A DNA stretch of 64,000 nt from Amorphochlora amoebiformis (lineage: Eukaryota; Cercozoa; Chlorarachniophyceae). The DNA is taken from NCBI GenBank assembly GCA_054601695.1, contig BAAHQB010000069.1, forward strand, positions 62,001-126,000, written 5' to 3'. A program made the position numbers and the translations under genes. The notes below the pieces were generated by a model that had not been told where the DNA came from, made no database searches, and was given only the letters and a program-made list of their open reading frames with translations. Numbering within the stretch: position 1 is the stretch's first letter; each line of letters opens with the position of its first letter. Positions 1 through 64,000 of the stretch are shown in pieces.

Positions 1-9197
<9,197 letters not shown>

Positions 9198-9407
9198 CGC
9201 AGAATTTCTAGGAGAGCAGTCTATAAGCCCTCTAGCTGTAATGGTGTTATCCAACATATCTATTTTTAATATTCGTTTATCATTTTTCTCAGAGGAAAAA
9301 AGCGGCTCAAGCCATCAGCAAGCAGACCCCGCCATCCTTCCCGGCAAGGATATCGCTCTTCGATACCACCACGTCAACGCATCGAAATCGGATAAACGAT
9401 AGGAACG
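9198..9407. promoter_or_regulatory. Bidirectional promoter region between antiporter and SPO22/ZIP4 genes
   Basis: This 210-bp gap separates two divergent predicted start codons and must hold both core promoters and 5' UTRs. It is GC-richer than the introns and free of microsatellite. No TATA box is obvious. The exact transcription starts are unknown. Confidence 0.55.
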
Positions 9408-16640
<7,233 letters not shown>

Positions 16641-16932
16641 CCTTCAAATTGTCACATTTACAGTTATTTTTATCTGGCAAAATCGTTGGGTAAAAAGACA
16701 TTTTCATTTCTATCTTTATATATATAGATTGAATAGTATTACATACAGTAACTCAGAGAATATATATATATATATTTATATATATACATATACATATTCC
16801 AATTATAATCATACTTATCTACTAGTCTAGGTAGTACAATATTATGGTAGTACACTGAATGTCTAAGATAAATATGCCAATCATCCAAGCTAGAACTTGG
16901 TTGAAGTCTAATATGTTAAATAACTGATATTT

Positions 16933-16965
<33 letters not shown>

Positions 16966-17394
16966 CGTTACTCGTCACTGTAATGTTTACAAATACGTCG
17001 GGTACGGTATTGAAACATAATGCTGATTTCATATTACATTTATATGGGCTCAATGATGCTGTGTGTTGATTTATGTATATCAGGATATTTACATAATCAC
17101 TAGAATCATATTTATATGTATGCAAGGATGACTAGATCTAGTAGATATACGTAACATGAAATTTGTAAATACATCGCGTATCATAACGATGGCACCGATA
17201 CCATTTCTCGCACGCATACAAACTAGACTGGACGTATTATACACATTGTTAGGATTCATAATGATAAATTTACTCACGTCAGGCATCAACACTAATATTA
17301 ACTATCGGTGTATACTGTCAATGTCGAAGACATTCCGGGATATCAATGAGGCAAACGTCTACGTAGAACTGAAATGGAGTGACAATTTGAAATG
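16641..17394. other. Convergent 3' intergenic region
   Basis: AT-rich but mostly unique DNA between the stop of the ZIP4-like gene and the stop of the minus-strand seven-helix gene. The open frame at 17,156-17,455 (plus) overlaps the last exon of the minus gene and has no splice or family support. It presumably holds both 3' UTRs. Confidence 0.5.
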
Positions 17395-25923
<8,529 letters not shown>

Positions 25924-27081
25924 CTGGAGAAAAACATATCGAGAAATAGAGGTGTTTAGGATTCCCGCGCGAAGTTCCCGCGAACACGTTACGACGCCAA
26001 TCGCGCCTCCGACAGTTGAAAAACCTACATTTTATGGAGTCAGAAATACGCCATGCGAGAGCGATCTCCATTCCGTCTTTCCCTTCCTATCTTTTGGAAA
26101 ACTGCCTTGGAGGTGATACCCCTTTCTGCTTTTCGGTCGCAGTTGCCTATGGTCGCTGTTTGGGTGGCGCGTGCTGCGTGGCTAAGCAATATTATGCGCT
26201 CATGGGTACCATATATGTTTAAGGCGATTTCGTCAAGAATAAGCAACGTGCGCTCATGGGTACTGTGTGCTTTTTCGCTGGGTTTAAGGCGATTTCGTCA
26301 AAGAATAAGCAAAAGCTTTATGTGCAGCTATTGAGCACCAAGTCACTCGGATTAGTCACCATTGGTCACTCTCACATGTCACTCATAGTCACCCTGGTAT
26401 GTCACTAGTCGTGTCTCGATGCAGACAAACTTGGTACCCTGACTACCCTCCGAAGGAAATTAGGAACACTTGGGGGGAGGGGGGGATGGCGCGAATCGAA
26501 GGGATCTGATCAATATGCAAGTATATTTAGTGTACCCAATTGCAAGTGCAAGCATTTGTAACAGTGTCACAAGTTATATCAGCAACCTATTTCCGAAGAA
26601 TGTACATGAATGTGAACCTCAAACTGAAAAATTCTTGCTATACAAACTTTCACACTTCAGCTCCTATCACGAGAATTTTGAACGGCTGAATGTGCTTCAT
26701 AAGCTTCGAAGTTCGAACTATGCCCATCCTTGCCCGAATGCCCGTTCCATAAGCGTGACTCCTTGGGCTGTCACGAATTTGTTAAGGTATTATGGCGGTT
26801 GCTAACTCACGTCACTCTGATTTGTCACCAATATTAGGCACACACAGTCACTGGCGGGAAGGGTGCGTTGGGCAAAATGGGCAGCACATGCTCCCATATT
26901 TCCTGGTTTTTCCGGCTCGGGTTTCTCACGTACAAACGAAGTCCGGATGGAAATCGATCTTGTATGGCGGATTTCTGACTCGATAAAATGTAGGTTTTCG
27001 TCGTAAAATTTATCACAATCTTTGTACTGTGTACGCTCCGAGCTCGAAGATTTACCAAATTTTAGGTTTGTTTCTGTTCAG
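25924..27081. promoter_or_regulatory. Divergent upstream region shared by the two seven-helix paralogues
   Basis: Unique, microsatellite-free DNA between the first recognised exons of the two paralogues. A mirrored block (plus 26,966-27,000 and its reverse-complement partner near 26,020-26,055) reads ATGGCG-ATTTCTGACTC then ATAAAATGTAGGTTTT, with few differences, so it is older than the divergence of the pair. It may be first exon, promoter or both. A 111-codon frame at 26,470-26,805 (plus) could hold a first exon of paralogue B but lacks a partner on the other side. Transcription starts are not visible. Confidence 0.5.
26185..26325. repeat. Direct repeat, 2 copies of about 60 bp
   Basis: GCGCTCATGGGTAC... 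then TTTAAGGCGATTTCGTCAA and AGAATAAGCAA occur twice in tandem in the shared upstream region, followed by several dispersed GTCACTC words (26,340-26,410). Confidence 0.8.
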
Positions 27082-36759
<9,678 letters not shown>

Positions 36760-37121
36760 ATGAGCATATCGGCTATTCTAGATCTCAGAACTTACTCCAA
36801 TCATCTGGCTTTTTCGGTGACATCGTGTTACTCCAACTCTAGAACTGGGTATTAGTACTAGCAGTAGCCGGCCCAAATATGCTAATTGAGAACAGAAGTA
36901 CGAAGTTGCCTTACTATTGAAATCGTTACAAAAATAATTTGATAAACACCGATTTAATTTACACTGTTCAATTGAAAGTTGTCAACTTTTGCCTCGGTGC
37001 ATGTATTTCTTGATTTGATGTTCAGTATCTGTTGAGTTATATACTAGACATAGTAAGTGAATCTACCGCGAGTGGTCTGGATGATGCAGATGATTTTTAT
37101 ATGATAGACTCATTGCGGGTC
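36760..37121. other. Convergent 3' intergenic region
   Basis: Unique AT-rich DNA between the stop of paralogue B and the likely last exon of the large minus-strand gene. An alternative last exon of that gene lies at 37076-37037 (PLAVDSLTMSSI, then TAA). Both candidate exons are phase-compatible. Confidence 0.5.
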
Positions 37122-63734
<26,613 letters not shown>

Positions 63735-64000
63735 CTGACCCAATTATGAACATACATCATCATAGTGGATTAGGAGATACACGCGAATCATCTCAATATT
63801 TAGAAATTAATGGAAGTATCTGACTTAAATGATGAAAGTGAATGAAGTAACACGTTACATATCTTTCCCCCCTTCACAAATCTTATACAGTAACGTGTTA
63901 CCCCCCCCCCATTCCAGCTTCAAACTCTAATTTACCCCTACTCCTCCCAACAAATTAAGACCCGAAGCATAAAATATGAAGGAGGTACTCCCCATTCTAA
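63735..64000. other. Unique DNA at the right edge
   Basis: Presumably an upstream intron or 5' part of the large minus-strand gene. It contains two copies of a 12-bp palindrome (GTAACACGTTAC, 63,847-63,858; GTAACGTGTTAC, 63,890-63,901). No exon could be fixed without the neighbouring sequence. Confidence 0.4.

Overview
The window is nuclear DNA of a eukaryote, probably a protist with TTAGGG-type telomeres. The evidence is: GT-AG introns everywhere, a complete meiotic SPO22/ZIP4 gene, a GCC2/GCC3-type cysteine-rich ectodomain, and short TTAGGG/CCCTAA arrays. The lineage cannot be fixed from the sequence alone. About half of the DNA is (AT)n microsatellite, so most long open frames read as Ile-Tyr, His-Thr or Ser-Leu runs and are not genes. 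The real genes are cut into exons of roughly 14 to 800 nt, most under 100 nt, lying as small islands between the AT tracts. I rebuilt them by hand, requiring an AG acceptor, a GT donor, an open frame and matching intron phase at each junction.

Five genes emerge and together they cover almost the whole window, with strand alternating from gene to gene. (1) Minus, 9197 to beyond base 1: a CPA2 (Kef-like) cation:proton antiporter preceded by a signal peptide, a cysteine-rich ectodomain and a His-rich loop. (2) Plus, 9408-16640: a SPO22/ZIP4/TEX11 meiotic TPR protein of 947 residues in 17 exons. (3) Minus, 25923-17395 and (4) plus, 27082-36759: a divergent pair of paralogues that look like seven-helix membrane proteins with a long basic third loop; most matching exons have identical lengths. 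(5) Minus, 63734 to about 37122: a large multi-helix membrane protein in more than 30 small exons, family not recognised.

Genes 1 and 2 share a bidirectional promoter of about 210 bp. Genes 2/3 and 4/5 converge with short 3' gaps. Genes 3/4 diverge from an intergenic region of about 1.2 kb that carries a mirrored conserved block. The introns hold everything else: (AT)n tracts, about ten degenerate telomere-type arrays, (GA)n/(CT)n tracts, an AATTCCA-(CT)n minisatellite, three copies of a roughly 400-bp element with terminal inverted repeats, broken exon copies, and tandem repeats with short palindromes.

The most interesting items are the antiporter with a secreted cysteine-rich front end, the inverted pair of seven-helix genes, and the array of phase-symmetric duplicated exons that lengthens the basic loop in one copy only. 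No tRNA, rRNA, CRISPR array or autonomous transposon was seen.
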